Part shown: piece by piece, positions 1 through 5,252 of the stretch
Position numbering within the stretch: position 1 is the first letter of the stretch
How the letters are laid out: the number at the start of each line of letters is the position of its first letter
From: an uncultured Eubacteriales bacterium
Lineage (GTDB): Bacteria > Bacillota > Clostridia > Oscillospirales > QAKW01
DNA: 5,254 bases
Assembly: GCA_934378025.1 (NCBI GenBank)
Contig: CAKRPM010000105.1
Span: forward strand, 1 to 5,254
Direction of reading: 5' to 3'
Position numbers and translations under genes: made by a program
Notes under the pieces: generated by a model
Database searches by the model: none
What the model was told of the DNA's origin: nothing
Seen by the model: only the letters and a program-made list of their open reading frames with translations

Positions 1-1252
1 TTCTTCGGTTTTCAGAATTGGTTGATATTGCAAAGTCATTGGGAGATGATTTTGTAAATTTTGTAACGATGAGAGCGCTTAGCAGCACCGCGTTTTGCAG
101 CGATCGGCGCCCGAAACGCCGCCGAATCGCGTCCACGGCGCGATCCACTTTTTTCATTTTTTCCGTTTCCCGCTCATCGGTAAAAAGGTTCATTTGCTGC
201 GGCATAGCGGCCGCCGTCAACGAAATGGCGCGTACGCTGATCGCCCGCACCGGTTGCGTCCACGCATAGCGGCGGCAGAACAGCCGATACGCCGCACGAG
301 CAATGGCCATCGTGCCTTGCTGCGGAGAAGGCAACCGTTCCTGACAGGTCATATTCCGCAGCGTTCTATCGCGGATATCAATTTGGACGCCGCCGGCCAG
401 CAGACCGTTTTTGCGCAATTTTTCACCGACCGACTGCGTCAGCTCCAAAATCACCGTCCAAACCTCCCGATTATTCTCCAAGTCCGCAGTGGTGGTAATG
501 CCGTGCGAGATGCTTTGAATGGGCAAATGCTCCTCATAAAGCAGCACCCGACTGTTATCCAGTCCGTTGGCATACCGCCAAAGCGTAACGCCGATCACGC
601 CCAGCTTATACTGCAAATATTTCAGCGGCGTTTCGGCCAGTTGGCCGATCGTGTGAATCCCCATCCCTTCAAGCTGTTTCTCCACCGATTTCCCCACGCC
701 GAGCAACGCGCTCGCCGGCAAAGGAAAAAGCTGCTCTTTAAAATGCTCGCGCGTGATCACGCTCATTCCGTCCGGCTTATTTAAATCACTGCCGAGTTTT
801 GCAAAAATTTTGTTAAACGCCACCCCGACGGAAACGGTCAGTCCCAATTCCCTACGGATCAAACGGCGAATCATCTGCGCCATATTTTCGCCGCTTCCGA
901 ACATTTTTACCGAGCCGCTGACGTCCAGCCAACATTCATCCAAACCGAACGGCTCCACCTGATCGGTAAACCGATAATAAATTTCCTTGGCAAGCCTTGA
1001 ATATTTTACATACTCATCAAAATGCGGTTGCACCACCACCAACTTCGGACAGCTCAGGCGCGCCTTCCAAATCGGATCGCCCGTGCGCACGCCGCATTGC
1101 TTCGCCCGTTGATTTTTTGCCAGTACGATGCCGTGACGCTCCGCGCTGTTCCCGCACACGGCGACGTATTTCGTCCGCAGCTTGGGATTCAGCTTACACT
1201 CCACCGAAGCATAAAAATTATCCATATCACAGTGCAAAATCACACGTTCCAA
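1..1252 (-). CDS. dinB: Y-family translesion DNA polymerase, DinB/Pol IV type (3' end outside window)
   Basis: This gene encodes an error-prone polymerase that copies past damaged template bases. I read it from the reverse complement: 417 codons are open and no stop is reached, so the C-terminus lies outside the window. Visible motifs: HCDMDNFYASVE at residues 7-18 (metal ligand D9, steric gate F13), GLDECWLDVSG at 103-113 (catalytic D105 and E106), a VGVAFNKIFAKLGSDLNKP palm motif, a helix-hairpin-helix thumb (LLGVGKSVEKQL), a little-finger domain, and DRAVDAIRRRFG near the end. QMNLF at 353-357 fits the beta-clamp-binding consensus. All catalytic residues are present, so the enzyme is probably active. 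The start is TTG at 1250-1252, chosen because AAGGGGG lies nine bases upstream and no in-frame ATG or GTG lies between it and the upstream in-frame TAG. It is divergent from an Xre/ImmA operon, which suggests regulated expression. UvrX/YqjW-like polymerases are relatives, so the exact subgroup is open. Confidence 0.95.
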   Translation of the reverse strand, partial: MERVILHCDMDNFYASVECKLNPKLRTKYVAVCGNSAERHGIVLAKNQRAKQCGVRTGDPIWKARLSCPKLVVVQPHFDEYVKYSRLAKEIYYRFTDQVEPFGLDECWLDVSGSVKMFGSGENMAQMIRRLIRRELGLTVSVGVAFNKIFAKLGSDLNKPDGMSVITREHFKEQLFPLPASALLGVGKSVEKQLEGMGIHTIGQLAETPLKYLQYKLGVIGVTLWRYANGLDNSRVLLYEEHLPIQSISHGITTTADLENNREVWTVILELTQSVGEKLRKNGLLAGGVQIDIRDRTLRNMTCQERLPSPQQGTMAIARAAYRLFCRRYAWTQPVRAISVRAISLTAAAMPQQMNLFTDERETEKMKKVDRAVDAIRRRFGRRSLQNAVLLSALIVTKFTKSSPNDFAISTNSENRR

Positions 1253-1261
1253 CGCTGCCCG

Positions 1262-1268
1262 CCCCCTT
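1262..1268 (-). promoter_or_regulatory. Ribosome binding site deciding the TTG start of the polymerase
   Basis: On the minus strand this reads AAGGGGG, nine bases before the TTG at 1252-1250. It supports the non-ATG start. Two of its bases (1267-1268) are shared with the -35 hexamer of the opposite-strand promoter. Confidence 0.7.
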
Positions 1269-1295
1269 GACAAAAAAACAATGAAATGCTATCAT
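1267..1295 (+). promoter_or_regulatory. Sigma-A-like promoter for the Xre-ImmA-DUF1294 operon
   Basis: TTGACA at 1267-1272 is a perfect -35 hexamer. A 17-base spacer separates it from TATCAT at 1290-1295, a good -10. The predicted transcript begins near 1302 and has a leader of about 95 bases before the Xre start codon. A short inverted repeat (AATGA at 1280-1284, TCATT at 1292-1296) overlaps the -10 and could be part of an operator. Confidence 0.6.
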
Positions 1296-1301
1296 TATTA
1301 T

Positions 1302-1347
1302 GCAACAAATTACATATCCTGAAGGTATTATACACGAAAGTTGTTGC
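1302..1347. promoter_or_regulatory. Candidate operator: inverted repeat GCAACAA-N32-TTGTTGC
   Basis: GCAACAA at 1302-1308 and TTGTTGC at 1341-1347 form a perfect 7-bp inverted repeat with a 32-base gap. The left arm lies at the predicted start of the rightward transcript. The right arm lies between the -35 and -10 of the leftward promoter. One regulator bound to both arms could therefore control both units. The obvious candidate is the adjacent Xre protein. ATGCAA (1300-1305) and TTGCAT (1375-1380) form a second, weaker inverted pair. Binding is inferred; such short arms can also arise by chance. Confidence 0.4.
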
Positions 1348-1355
1348 GTTGTAAA
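1327..1355 (-). promoter_or_regulatory. Sigma-A-like promoter for the translesion polymerase
   Basis: On the minus strand TTTACA (1355-1350) is followed by a 17-base spacer and a perfect TATAAT (1332-1327). Transcription would start near 1320 and leave a leader of roughly 68 bases. The element is strong by sequence, so low basal expression of a mutagenic polymerase would need repression. The predicted leftward start lies downstream of the rightward start, so the two promoters face each other and their 5' ends overlap by about 18 bases. Confidence 0.65.
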
Positions 1356-1397
1356 GACTTTTTTGCGAAAATCATTGCATATTTTTGGGAGGCTTTT

Positions 1398-1748
1398 ATG
1401 AAATTCGGAGAAACGCTGCGCTCACTGCGCAAACAAAACGGCATGACGCAAACGGAACTGGCCGACCGTTTGGGCATATCCCTGCGCACGGTGCAAAATT
1501 ACGAGGCGTGCAAAATGTACCCGAAACAGTCGGAGCTGTATGCCAAAATCGCTGCGCTGTTTCATGTCAGCGTGGACGCCTTGTTGTGCGACGAACAGAC
1601 CGAATTGCCGACGGATCTTGACGCATTGGTGGCAAAGGTGGGCAGTCTGTTTTCGGGGGGAAAGCTCAGCGAAGAGGATAAAGATAAAGTGCTTTACACC
1701 ATTACCGAGCTGTACTGGAAGGCCAAGGCCGAGTCAAAGCAGGTGTAA
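1398..1748 (+). CDS. Xre-family helix-turn-helix repressor, paired with ImmA-type peptidase
   Basis: A 116-residue DNA-binding protein with an N-terminal HTH_3/Xre domain (about residues 4-63). Helix 2 is TQTELADRLGIS (17-28) and the recognition helix begins LRTVQNYE (29-36). The tail (about 67-116, including GKLSEEDKDKVLYTITELYWKAK) is a helical extension that I recognise from clostridial Xre proteins; in the DdrO and ImmR families the comparable region carries dimerisation and the cleavage site. The start at 1398 is preferred over an in-frame TTG at 1341 because GGGAGG (1387-1392) lies five bases upstream, and the TTG would lie inside the candidate operator. The stop is one base before the peptidase start, which strongly suggests coupled translation. 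Its likely role is to repress its own operon and perhaps the divergent polymerase. The target genes are inferred. Confidence 0.9.
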   Translation: MKFGETLRSLRKQNGMTQTELADRLGISLRTVQNYEACKMYPKQSELYAKIAALFHVSVDALLCDEQTELPTDLDALVAKVGSLFSGGKLSEEDKDKVLYTITELYWKAKAESKQV

Positions 1749-1749
1749 T

Positions 1750-2199
1750 ATGCAGCGCTCATATATCACACAGCAAGCGGAAAATCTCATTCGTCAGTGC
1801 GCAACGCGCGATCCGTTTGAAATTGCCAAAGCTCTGGGGCTGCGTATTCAATTTGCCGATATCGGAACATTGAAAGGATTTTATACCATTCTTGAGGGGC
1901 AGCACTTTGTTGTGATCAATAACCAATTGGATGCGCGGCAAGCTGCGGGTGTATTGGCGCATGAAATCGGGCATGACCGTCTGCACCGTTGCTTTGCGGG
2001 AAAAGACTCTATGCAAAACACCATGTTTTACGACATGGCGCAGCAGCCCGAGCGGGAAGCCGATCTTTTTGCCGCAGCGCTGTTGTTGGATAAAAACGTT
2101 GTGGAGCCTATGGCCGAGTCGGGGCAAACCGCCACTCAAATTGCCGCCGCGCTCGGCGTTCCGACAAAATATGTCAAACTGTATTTTGAAAACCGGTGA
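1750..2199 (+). CDS. ImmA/IrrE family zinc metallopeptidase (DUF955, M78)
   Basis: A 149-residue predicted cytoplasmic metallopeptidase. HEIGH at residues 71-75 supplies two histidine zinc ligands and the catalytic glutamate. The EREAD segment (101-105) supplies the downstream acidic ligand, probably E103, as usual in this family. The helical C-terminus contains TATQIAAALGVPTKYV, a short HTH-like stretch typical of ImmA proteins. In ICEBs1, ImmA cleaves the repressor ImmR; in Deinococcus, IrrE/PprI cleaves DdrO after DNA damage. Lying one base after an Xre gene, this protein most likely cleaves that repressor. The ATG is separated from the preceding TAA by one base and has only a weak Shine-Dalgarno match inside the upstream gene, so translation is probably coupled. 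The trigger that activates it cannot be read from the sequence. Confidence 0.93.
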   Translation: MQRSYITQQAENLIRQCATRDPFEIAKALGLRIQFADIGTLKGFYTILEGQHFVVINNQLDARQAAGVLAHEIGHDRLHRCFAGKDSMQNTMFYDMAQQPEREADLFAAALLLDKNVVEPMAESGQTATQIAAALGVPTKYVKLYFENR

Positions 2200-2204
2200 A
2201 GAAC

Positions 2205-2468
2205 ATGGAATTTTTTTGGATTTATCTTTGTGTTATCAATATTTTGGGATTTATAATCTGGTGTCTGGACAAATATTACGCCAAAAAAGGGCATCGGCGC
2301 ATTTCGGAGAAAACGCTGGCGCTTTTCGCACTGATCGGCGGAAGCTTCGGCTGCTTATGCGCCATGGAGCTGATCCGTCACAAGACCCGACATTGGTACT
2401 TTAAAATCGGATTGCCGCTGCTGACCGCCGCACAGGCAGCCCTGATTTTATGGTGGATCAAGCCGTAG
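2205..2468 (+). CDS. DUF1294 family small membrane protein
   Basis: An 87-residue membrane protein matching the DUF1294 pattern: an N-terminal helix with conserved N12, then D22-K23 and KKGHRRISE (27-35), a second helix with AL.GG..G (42-49), then AMELIRHKTRH (53-63) and a third hydrophobic helix (about 68-85). The family is common in Firmicutes but has no established biochemical function. The ATG at 2205 is preferred because GGTGA lies five bases upstream. An alternative GTG at 2196 would overlap the peptidase stop as GTGA and add three residues. Either way it is tightly packed after the peptidase gene and ends just before a terminator, so it is the last gene of the Xre-ImmA operon. A role linked to the switch is possible but unproven. 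Confidence 0.85.
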   Translation: MEFFWIYLCVINILGFIIWCLDKYYAKKGHRRISEKTLALFALIGGSFGCLCAMELIRHKTRHWYFKIGLPLLTAAQAALILWWIKP

Positions 2469-2483
2469 AAAATAAAACAAAAG

Positions 2484-2535
2484 CCCCTCCTGCCAAAGCC
2501 GCAATTTACCGCGGCTTTGGCGGGAGGGGTTTCTT
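2484..2535. terminator. Strong bidirectional intrinsic terminator
   Basis: CCCCTCCTGCCAAAGCCGC (2484-2502) pairs with 2511-2529 over 19 positions, with one mismatch that is a U-G wobble in the plus-strand RNA, and an 8-base loop. TTTCTT follows on the plus strand. On the minus strand the same hairpin is followed by a T-rich run (complement of 2469-2482). It lies between the converging ends of the DUF1294 gene (2468) and the lipoprotein gene (2590), so it probably terminates both. Confidence 0.88.
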
Positions 2536-2589
2536 GATGCTGAATTTATAGAATGATCTGTGCCGTTTTCGGCGGACATTTTGCTTATC

Positions 2590-4056
2590 TTATCGGACAT
2601 AACCGGCCGAAAGCTGTGCCACCGCTTGTTCAACATCACTTTCAAAAATCGGCGTGCCCTTTTGATTATGCTTTACCTCCTCCGAAACGGAAAGTCCCGT
2701 AAACAAAATCGGCACCCCCACGCTCTTGGCCTGATCATTCAGCGCCGTCAAGCTTTCCGTCAAGTAGGTTCGATCAAACTCATTGTGTCCGGAGCAGCTT
2801 CGGATTTCCATATACGCCTTGGCTTTAAAGCCACTGTTCATTCCCCGTTGTTTCATGGTAACGGTTAATTGATAATACTTTCCGTCTTCCAGCGGAATGT
2901 TCAAATCTTTCACATAGAAGTTCGTTGAGGTACTGATGCTTTCCAGATAGGCCGATCCGTCTTCATAGGCCAGCCCGTCCCCCACATCGCCGTCGGCATT
3001 GTAATAATAAAACGCGACACCTGCCGTCGAATCCAATCGGTAAACCGTTTGCAGCTTTTTCCCCTGTGCGTCACACTCAACCAGCTCCAACGCGCCGACG
3101 CGCAGTTCTCCGCCGCCGTCCGAATTCTTGGGCTCCACATAAGCGCCGATATTACAATAAAGGCGTTCGCCCTCGGCATGGAAAATTTCCGTCGTCACGC
3201 TTTGATAATCCGTGGTGGCAAAGCTGATGCTTTCGCTCTCCACTTCATTTTCCGGCTGTTCTCCCGAAAGATTATACCAAAATCGATTGGGATAAATCAA
3301 ATTTGCGGGAACGGTTTCCTCCTCGGTTACCAAATGCGTCTGTCGGGTATAAAATTCAAAGTTTTCCACATCCGCCGCATACATAAAATTCCGATCGCGA
3401 ATATACGGAAAACCACCGTATTCATCCTCTGATAAAACCGGAGTCAGCTTATCCACGATTAACAGATGCTCCGCATCCTTTTTACGAATTGCATCCGCAA
3501 CCGCCTGCCAGAATTTTTCAAGCTCCGATACCGCTTGGGCGGTCGGCCGCGGCACACTGCCCAGCTCATACGCCCCCAGATATTTTTCTTGTGCATATTT
3601 TTCGGCGATGTTTGCCCATAGGTCGCCGACCCGCGTCTGAAAATCGGAATCCTCGTACCAGGCGCTGTACGCCTCGGGATACTCGCTGATATTTACAATC
3701 AAAAATTTATTCTTTTCGGCGCAAAGAGTCAAAATCTTTTGAATCAATGACTGCGCCGAATCGGAAAGGCCGCCTTCGTCCAAAGAAATCGCCGCGCCCG
3801 CCAAGCAAAGCCGTATGCTGTTGACGCCCTCTTTTTGCAAAATTTCATCGGCCGATTTCAAAGCGGCGGACAAATCATTCTCAAAAAGAACGTCCTGTGC
3901 CGTAAAGCGAAAATCCTGTTCACCGTTTACAACCGTCTGCCCTTTTGTGTATAAAAAAGCGCTTTCTTTCAAACCGCGCAGCGCCTTGCGGTTGCTGCAT
4001 CCTGTGAGCAGCAAGACGAGCAGTACCGTTTGCGCAACCCATCTGATTTTTTTCAT
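2590..4056 (-). CDS. Lipoprotein with GH5-like TIM barrel lacking catalytic residues
   Basis: A 488-residue predicted surface lipoprotein. The signal peptide (KK..R, a hydrophobic run at 7-17, lipobox LTGC with lipidated C20) indicates membrane anchoring. The rest resembles a GH5-like barrel: GVNSIRLCL (77-85), NKFLIVNISEYP (116-127), a W-containing helix followed by YLGAYELGSVP (159-169), and NFMYAADVENFEFYTRQ (223-239), which resembles the GH5 strand that normally carries H.Y.P. The usual NEP acid/base motif reads SVP (167-169), and the expected nucleophile strand reads PILFTGLSV (449-457) without glutamate. Residues about 290-420 form a beta-rich insertion. The C-terminus is short and lacks the usual final Trp motif. 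It is probably a non-catalytic, possibly carbohydrate-binding protein, though a different barrel family is possible. The start at 4056 has AAAGGA upstream; an ATG five codons earlier has none. No function is assigned. Confidence 0.88.
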   Translation of the reverse strand: MKKIRWVAQTVLLVLLLTGCSNRKALRGLKESAFLYTKGQTVVNGEQDFRFTAQDVLFENDLSAALKSADEILQKEGVNSIRLCLAGAAISLDEGGLSDSAQSLIQKILTLCAEKNKFLIVNISEYPEAYSAWYEDSDFQTRVGDLWANIAEKYAQEKYLGAYELGSVPRPTAQAVSELEKFWQAVADAIRKKDAEHLLIVDKLTPVLSEDEYGGFPYIRDRNFMYAADVENFEFYTRQTHLVTEEETVPANLIYPNRFWYNLSGEQPENEVESESISFATTDYQSVTTEIFHAEGERLYCNIGAYVEPKNSDGGGELRVGALELVECDAQGKKLQTVYRLDSTAGVAFYYYNADGDVGDGLAYEDGSAYLESISTSTNFYVKDLNIPLEDGKYYQLTVTMKQRGMNSGFKAKAYMEIRSCSGHNEFDRTYLTESLTALNDQAKSVGVPILFTGLSVSEEVKHNQKGTPIFESDVEQAVAQLSAGYVR

Positions 4057-4073
4057 ACCCGTTCCTTTCATTG

Positions 4074-4115
4074 AAAAATGGCCTCGGCAGGTGCCAAAGC
4101 CATTTTTTATTTTTT
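4074..4115. terminator. Hairpin between divIC and the lipoprotein gene (terminator or attenuator)
   Basis: AAAAATGGC (4074-4082) pairs perfectly with GCCATTTTT (4099-4107), and a short inner GGC/GCC pair is possible. Read on the minus strand, the hairpin follows the divIC stop (4120) and ends in TTTTT, so it should end the yabP-yabQ-divIC message. The plus strand has a longer T run (4103-4115). The structure finishes only a few bases before the lipoprotein Shine-Dalgarno site, so read-through control of that gene is also possible. I saw no clear promoter for the lipoprotein between the hairpin and its start. Confidence 0.6.
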
Positions 4116-4119
4116 GCTG

Positions 4120-4419
4120 TTATCCGAGCTTTTGATTGCTTTCATACACCCGCTCGCTTTCCAATCCATAGCCGTACCCGCGGGCAATTTTGGCAATATA
4201 CTCATCATTGATGCCGTTTTCCAGCAAATCACTTAACTCTTCGTTTTTTTGCTTTTGCACCGTGATCTTTTCATTCAAGTCATTCAGCTGCTGCTTTTTC
4301 TCATTGATCTGCATTTGAATCTTGAAAAAGCTGACCAAAACATAGATCAAAAATAAAAGCAATGCCGCTTTAATGAAAATATTGCGAAATATCGATTTTT
4401 TCGGTTTCTGCTTTGCCAT
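4120..4419 (-). CDS. divIC: Septum formation initiator, DivIC/FtsB-like
   Basis: A 99-residue bitopic division protein. It has a basic N-terminus (KQKPKKS), one transmembrane helix (about residues 15-32), a coiled coil (about 34-66, rich in K, Q, N and L heptads), and a C-terminal segment NDEYIAKIARGYGYG like the family motif EYIEKIAREK.GY. DivIC works with FtsL and DivIB at the septum and is needed for vegetative and sporulation division. It is slightly shorter than the B. subtilis protein (about 125 residues). The gene order yabP-yabQ-divIC supports the name. The ATG at 4419 is used; a TTG two codons upstream (4425) lies closer to AAAGGGG and is a real alternative. The 5' end overlaps yabQ by about 50 bases, so the two are probably co-translated, and a separate promoter inside yabQ is also likely. 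Confidence 0.88.
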   Translation of the reverse strand: MAKQKPKKSIFRNIFIKAALLLFLIYVLVSFFKIQMQINEKKQQLNDLNEKITVQKQKNEELSDLLENGINDEYIAKIARGYGYGLESERVYESNQKLG

Positions 4420-4945
4420 GCTCAAACCGATCCCCTTTATCTTTTTTTCGACGAGGGTGCAAAGATATTTTACTTAACACCGCCGATATTTTTATTATAA
4501 TATATCTTTTTAAAAAAATAAAGGGTTTTTTCAGAATATTTACAAATAAATATTGCAAAAGCCGCTTCAACTGCCGCCCTAAAAAGTCAAAGGGCCACAA
4601 AATCAGCAGAAAAACCTTTTTGCAGCACCCAAAGACAACTTCCGTAATTTTCAAAAAAGGTACAAAAAGCCATTTCCCGACGGTTTTGCAGTATAGCACC
4701 AGACCGCCTGCCTGCGCGGCCAGAACAAAAAGCCGCACCTGGCCGTCGGCGCGGATTCTGAGCAGCCAAAACAGCGCGCCGAAATAAAAGAAAATAAAGA
4801 TAAAATCCTCAAAAAAACGGAGCACCGCACCGCCGCCCAAACGATTGATGATCTTAAAAAGGCAAAGCAGCGCGCCGCTCACAGCGCCCAGCGCCAGCGC
4901 CTGTGCCAGCAAATAAAGCTGAGCGCCGATATCAATCGGTTGCAT
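4370..4945 (-). CDS. yabQ: Spore cortex biosynthesis membrane protein YabQ
   Basis: A 191-residue integral membrane protein. Hydrophobic segments lie at about 8-30, 44-62, 70-86 and 106-124, followed by a basic C-terminal region (about 127-170). The ADGQVRLFVLAAQAGGLVLY stretch matches the usual YabQ G..R.Y....G..LY pattern. In B. subtilis, YabQ sits in the membranes around the forespore and is needed for cortex formation. The start codon shares its A with the yabP stop (TAATG), so translation is coupled. The last 50 bases run into divIC in another frame, and the resulting tail (KAETEKIDISQYFH) is probably not conserved. The 3' part is clearly richer in A and T than the first half, partly because of Lys, Ile and Phe codons, and it contains a promoter-like element. 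Length is close to the B. subtilis protein (about 211 residues). Confidence 0.87.
   Translation of the reverse strand: MQPIDIGAQLYLLAQALALGAVSGALLCLFKIINRLGGGAVLRFFEDFIFIFFYFGALFWLLRIRADGQVRLFVLAAQAGGLVLYCKTVGKWLFVPFLKITEVVFGCCKKVFLLILWPFDFLGRQLKRLLQYLFVNILKKPFIFLKRYIIIKISAVLSKISLHPRRKKDKGDRFEHGKAETEKIDISQYFH
4494..4522 (-). promoter_or_regulatory. Candidate vegetative promoter for divIC inside yabQ
   Basis: On the minus strand a perfect TATAAT (4499-4494) follows a 17-base spacer after TTTATT (4522-4517), which is a weak -35. Surrounding A/T tracts could compensate. Transcription would start near 4487, about 65 bases before divIC. It makes biological sense because divIC is needed in growing cells whereas yabPQ is sporulation-specific. 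The A/T-rich context also makes a chance match fairly likely. Confidence 0.35.
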
Positions 4946-5214
4946 TATTTAAACAACTTGCCCCAGAACGATCCGTTCTCCGGCTGCGCTTCAATATACT
5001 CAATCGCTTCAATATGCCCGTCAATATTCACGTCGCCGCTTTCCACATTTAATGACTGAATGTGCAAAGAAGTCCCCTTGACCACCAAAACGCCCAGCCC
5101 CGTCACCAGCACCACGCGATGTTCGTCAAAACTGTCCACCTCCGCCGTGCCGCTGATCACTGCCTTTTCCCGATTTTTTAAAATTACCTGATGCTGACTC
5201 TTAATCTCGTCCAT
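4945..5214 (-). CDS. yabP: Sporulation protein YabP
   Basis: An 89-residue soluble protein of the YabP/YqfC family. Its pattern fits the family: LKNREKAVISGTAEVDSFDE (12-31), then VVLVTGLGVLVVKGTSLHIQ with the conserved G.L.V.G..LH strand set, then VESGDVNIDGHIEAIEYIE, and a terminal GKLFK. In B. subtilis, YabP is made in the mother cell and is required for cortex assembly; the family is thought to work with the neighbouring membrane protein YabQ. The ATG has a strong AAGGAGG site ten bases upstream. Its stop overlaps the yabQ start by one base. Length is slightly below the B. subtilis protein (about 100 residues). Confidence 0.92.
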   Translation of the reverse strand: MDEIKSQHQVILKNREKAVISGTAEVDSFDEHRVVLVTGLGVLVVKGTSLHIQSLNVESGDVNIDGHIEAIEYIEAQPENGSFWGKLFK

Positions 5215-5224
5215 TTTCCGTCTG

Positions 5225-5231
5225 CCTCCTT
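5225..5231 (-). promoter_or_regulatory. Strong Shine-Dalgarno site of yabP
   Basis: The minus strand reads AAGGAGG, a full match to the anti-Shine-Dalgarno core, ten bases before the ATG at 5214. It fixes the yabP start. Confidence 0.85.
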
Positions 5232-5244
5232 GTCTTTTTGGTAA

Positions 5245-5252
5245 AGTATATG
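5245..5252 (-). promoter_or_regulatory. Possible sigma-E-like -10 element upstream of yabP
   Basis: The minus strand reads CATATACT, matching seven of eight positions of the sigma-E -10 consensus CATACAMT. It lies 13 bases before the Shine-Dalgarno site, leaving room for a short leader. In B. subtilis, yabP-yabQ is under mother-cell sigma-E control. The -35 element would fall outside the window, so this is only a partial match. Confidence 0.35.

Noticed and set aside
95..784. Long plus-strand open frame of 229 codons, with other plus-strand frames up to 1284
   Set aside because: The minus strand here encodes a continuous polymerase with all family motifs. The plus frames give Arg/Pro/His-rich translations with no recognisable domain or ribosome binding site.
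1341..1397. Upstream TTG start extending the Xre protein by 19 residues
   Set aside because: The extension lacks a Shine-Dalgarno site and lies in the promoter and operator region. The ATG at 1398 has GGGAGG at good spacing and starts at the normal domain boundary.
1253..1397. LexA (SOS) box controlling the polymerase
   Set aside because: A scan of the intergenic region found neither GAAC nor GTTC. The closest stretch, CGAAAGTTGTTGCG, mismatches the consensus at key positions.
1398..2199. Prophage or integrative element suggested by the Xre-ImmA pair
   Set aside because: No integrase, excisionase, relaxase, attachment-site repeat or phage structural gene is visible, and the neighbours are chromosomal housekeeping and sporulation genes. 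An element extending left of the window cannot be excluded.
2540..2600. Frameshift truncating the lipoprotein C-terminus
   Set aside because: The frames downstream of the stop do not continue GH5-like sequence; they give Ser/Lys/Arg-rich translation that runs into the terminator.
2560..3432. Plus-strand open frames opposite the lipoprotein gene (for example 2560-2868 and 3049-3432)
   Set aside because: They are antisense shadows of the long minus-strand frame and have no ribosome binding site or domain resemblance.
4057..4071. Lipoprotein start five codons upstream (MKGTG)
   Set aside because: That ATG has no ribosome binding site and overlaps the site that serves the second ATG. Starting at MKK gives a standard lipoprotein signal peptide.
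4413..4787. Plus-strand open frame of 124 codons opposite yabQ
   Set aside because: It lies antisense to a recognised YabQ with conserved context, and its low-complexity Lys/Ser/Phe translation matches no family I know.
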